Shown piece by piece: positions 12,741 to 13,933 of a stretch of DNA of 13,933 bases (positions are counted from its first letter, which is position 1; every line of letters starts with the position of its first letter). Origin of the DNA: Patescibacteria group bacterium (lineage in GTDB: Bacteria > Patescibacteriota > Microgenomatia > UBA1400 > PJMF01); contig JAHIVL010000048.1 of NCBI GenBank assembly GCA_018816485.1, positions 1 to 13,933 on the forward strand. The letters are read 5' to 3'. The notes beneath the pieces were generated by a model that ran no database searches, was not told the origin of the DNA, and worked only from the letters and a program-made list of their open reading frames with translations. The position numbers and the translations under genes are program-made.

Positions 12741-13918
12741 TTAAGTGCTCCTTTCATATAATATGAGAGCAAAAATCCTACAAACAAGAAAGAACTAGCC
12801 CAAGGAAAAATTAATTTGATACTAAATTGAGAAATAAATCCAGCACTAACTGGACCCAAAACTTGACCTAATGATGCATACGACTGATTGATTCCTAATG
12901 CCACTCCCTGATCTTCTTCATTAACGCTTTTCGATATTAAGCTTGTTAAAACTGGATGAATTAATGAATACATTGCTACATAAATAAATATCAAAATTAT
13001 AAAAACTTTTAAACTTGGAAATAATGGAATTAAAAGCATCGAAATCGAAGATACTAAGAGAGAAAATTTGATAATTTTTCGATTACTTTTAACTCTGTCT
13101 ATCACGAACTGGAGACCAATTGATCTAACAAAAACCACTACTAGTCCTATGAATGTAAAAATAATTCCAATTGTCTGTGAATTTAGTTTTAATTCATCAA
13201 CAGTATATGTTTGGAAAGCTATCATTACTGCATGATGCGCAAAATACGAAATAAATGTTAATAATAAAACAGAACCAATCGTAGGACTTAATAAAGCTAA
13301 TGCTATAGCTTTAAAATTAAATAATGGTTCAGACTTTTGTTTTGAAACTGTTTTGTCGGCTAGAGTTTCTTTCAGAATTATTGCTCCTAAAATTGTTGCT
13401 AAAAATGCTAAAAATGATGCAAACCAAAATGGGGCAGTAAGACTAATGTTACTCATAAATCCGCCTAGAGCTGGACCAATTAAAAATCCCAATCCAGACA
13501 TTGCTCCTAAAATTCCAAAGCCTTTAACCCTATCTTTACCTTCGGTCGTATCTGCAATCATTGCTTGTGCCACAGAAATATTTCCTCCAGTAATACCATC
13601 TAAACTTCTAGCTAAAAATAAGACAAATGCCGTTTGAGCTGAAGCAAATAATGCCAAAGAAAGAAACGAACCAAAAATACTCATTAAAAGTAAAGGTTTC
13701 CTGCCAAATCTATCTGCTAGTCTGCCAATTATTGGAGTAGATAAAAATTGAAAAAATGCATATGAGGCAAACAGCAAACCTAACCCTAAGGGATTGATAC
13801 CAAATTTGGAAGAATATGGATACAGCAAGGGAATAATTATTCCAGAACTCATTGCATTTATTAGCATAATAAATGCCAAGATCATTAGTGAACCATTACG
13901 CTTTTTGCCTCTAAACAT
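12725..13918 (-). CDS. MFS transporter, 12 helices (drug-efflux/TetA-like subgroup)
   Basis: This 397-residue inner-membrane carrier has about 12 helices, the normal MFS size. Motif A is GRLADRFGRKP (about 65-75) between helices 2 and 3. Helix 4 has LARSLDGITGGNISVAQAMI, and motif-C-like GILGAMSGLGFLIGPALGG lies in helix 5. This combination fits proton-driven drug or metabolite efflux, but substrate cannot be read. The second half has a related ALGINQSYASLGQVLGPVSA. An ATG at 13927 would add MCS, but TATAAT at 13926-13931 overlaps that ATG and ends 7 nt before the ATG at 13918. By the pattern of the other genes, 13918 is the likely leaderless start. The gene is then complete in the window. 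Confidence 0.9.
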   Translation of the reverse strand: MFRGKKRNGSLMILAFIMLINAMSSGIIIPLLYPYSSKFGINPLGLGLLFASYAFFQFLSTPIIGRLADRFGRKPLLLMSIFGSFLSLALFASAQTAFVLFLARSLDGITGGNISVAQAMIADTTEGKDRVKGFGILGAMSGLGFLIGPALGGFMSNISLTAPFWFASFLAFLATILGAIILKETLADKTVSKQKSEPLFNFKAIALALLSPTIGSVLLLTFISYFAHHAVMIAFQTYTVDELKLNSQTIGIIFTFIGLVVVFVRSIGLQFVIDRVKSNRKIIKFSLLVSSISMLLIPLFPSLKVFIILIFIYVAMYSLIHPVLTSLISKSVNEEDQGVALGINQSYASLGQVLGPVSAGFISQFSIKLIFPWASSFLFVGFLLSYYMKGALKKANL

Positions 13919-13925
13919 AGAACAC

Positions 13926-13931
13926 ATTATA
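13926..13931 (-). promoter_or_regulatory. -10 element of the MFS gene
   Basis: A perfect TATAAT on the minus strand ends 7 nt before the ATG at 13918 and overlaps the alternative ATG at 13927. The -35 lies outside the window. Confidence 0.55.
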
Positions 13932-13933
13932 CC

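Noticed and set aside
13353..13637. Plus-strand open frame inside the MFS gene
   Set aside because: Proline- and alanine-rich antisense of membrane helices, no start signal.

Overview
The window is AT-rich DNA from a bacterium that uses TGA as a stop codon (for example at 3090-3092 and 5080-5082). Small genes, very short intergenic gaps, a 6-helix half-size MFS protein of a type I associate with candidate-phyla (CPR/Patescibacteria, perhaps Microgenomates) genomes, and near-universal leaderless promoters all point that way. The taxonomic call is inference from memory, not a search.

Two zones are visible. The left zone (1 to about 6.9 kb) is accessory DNA: a 90-bp tandem-repeat protein cut by the window edge, a shortened DMT/EamA transporter on the minus strand, a HigB/HigA toxin-antitoxin pair, two GNAT acetyltransferases, an AbiEii-type nucleotidyltransferase with a small upstream partner, a RhuM-like protein coupled to a PRiA4b ORF-3-like protein, and a half-size MFS protein. 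Five same-orientation copies of a GC-rich element (starting at 616, 1420, 2179, 2809 and 5536; consensus TTCTAACAACCTCCC followed by KTACTCGACCC) separate these genes. The copy at 2179-2225 has both arms and an inner stem, as an integron attC site would. The layout resembles an integron cassette array, or a cluster of attC sites without integrase. No integrase lies in the window, and four of the five copies lack a clear right arm. The zone ends in gene remnants: a signal-peptide fragment (6340-6489) facing a degraded ccdA (6447-6861). A 17-codon remnant of a second PRiA4b-like gene lies at 3751-3804.

The right zone (6.95-13.9 kb) is housekeeping: a divergent enolase with an inserted SPDSDS repeat, a CaCA-family cation exchanger, elongation factor P with an adjacent EpmA-type lysyl ligase that probably modifies it, a metallophosphoesterase, an RluB-type pseudouridine synthase, tRNA-Gly(UCC) and a 12-helix MFS transporter.

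At about ten genes a -10 hexamer ends only 6-11 nt before the ATG, so the transcript would begin at or next to the start codon. This fixes several starts (1524, 2256, 11706, 13918). Enolase and higA instead have Shine-Dalgarno-like sequences. Each accessory unit appears to carry its own promoter, as independently mobile cassettes would need to.
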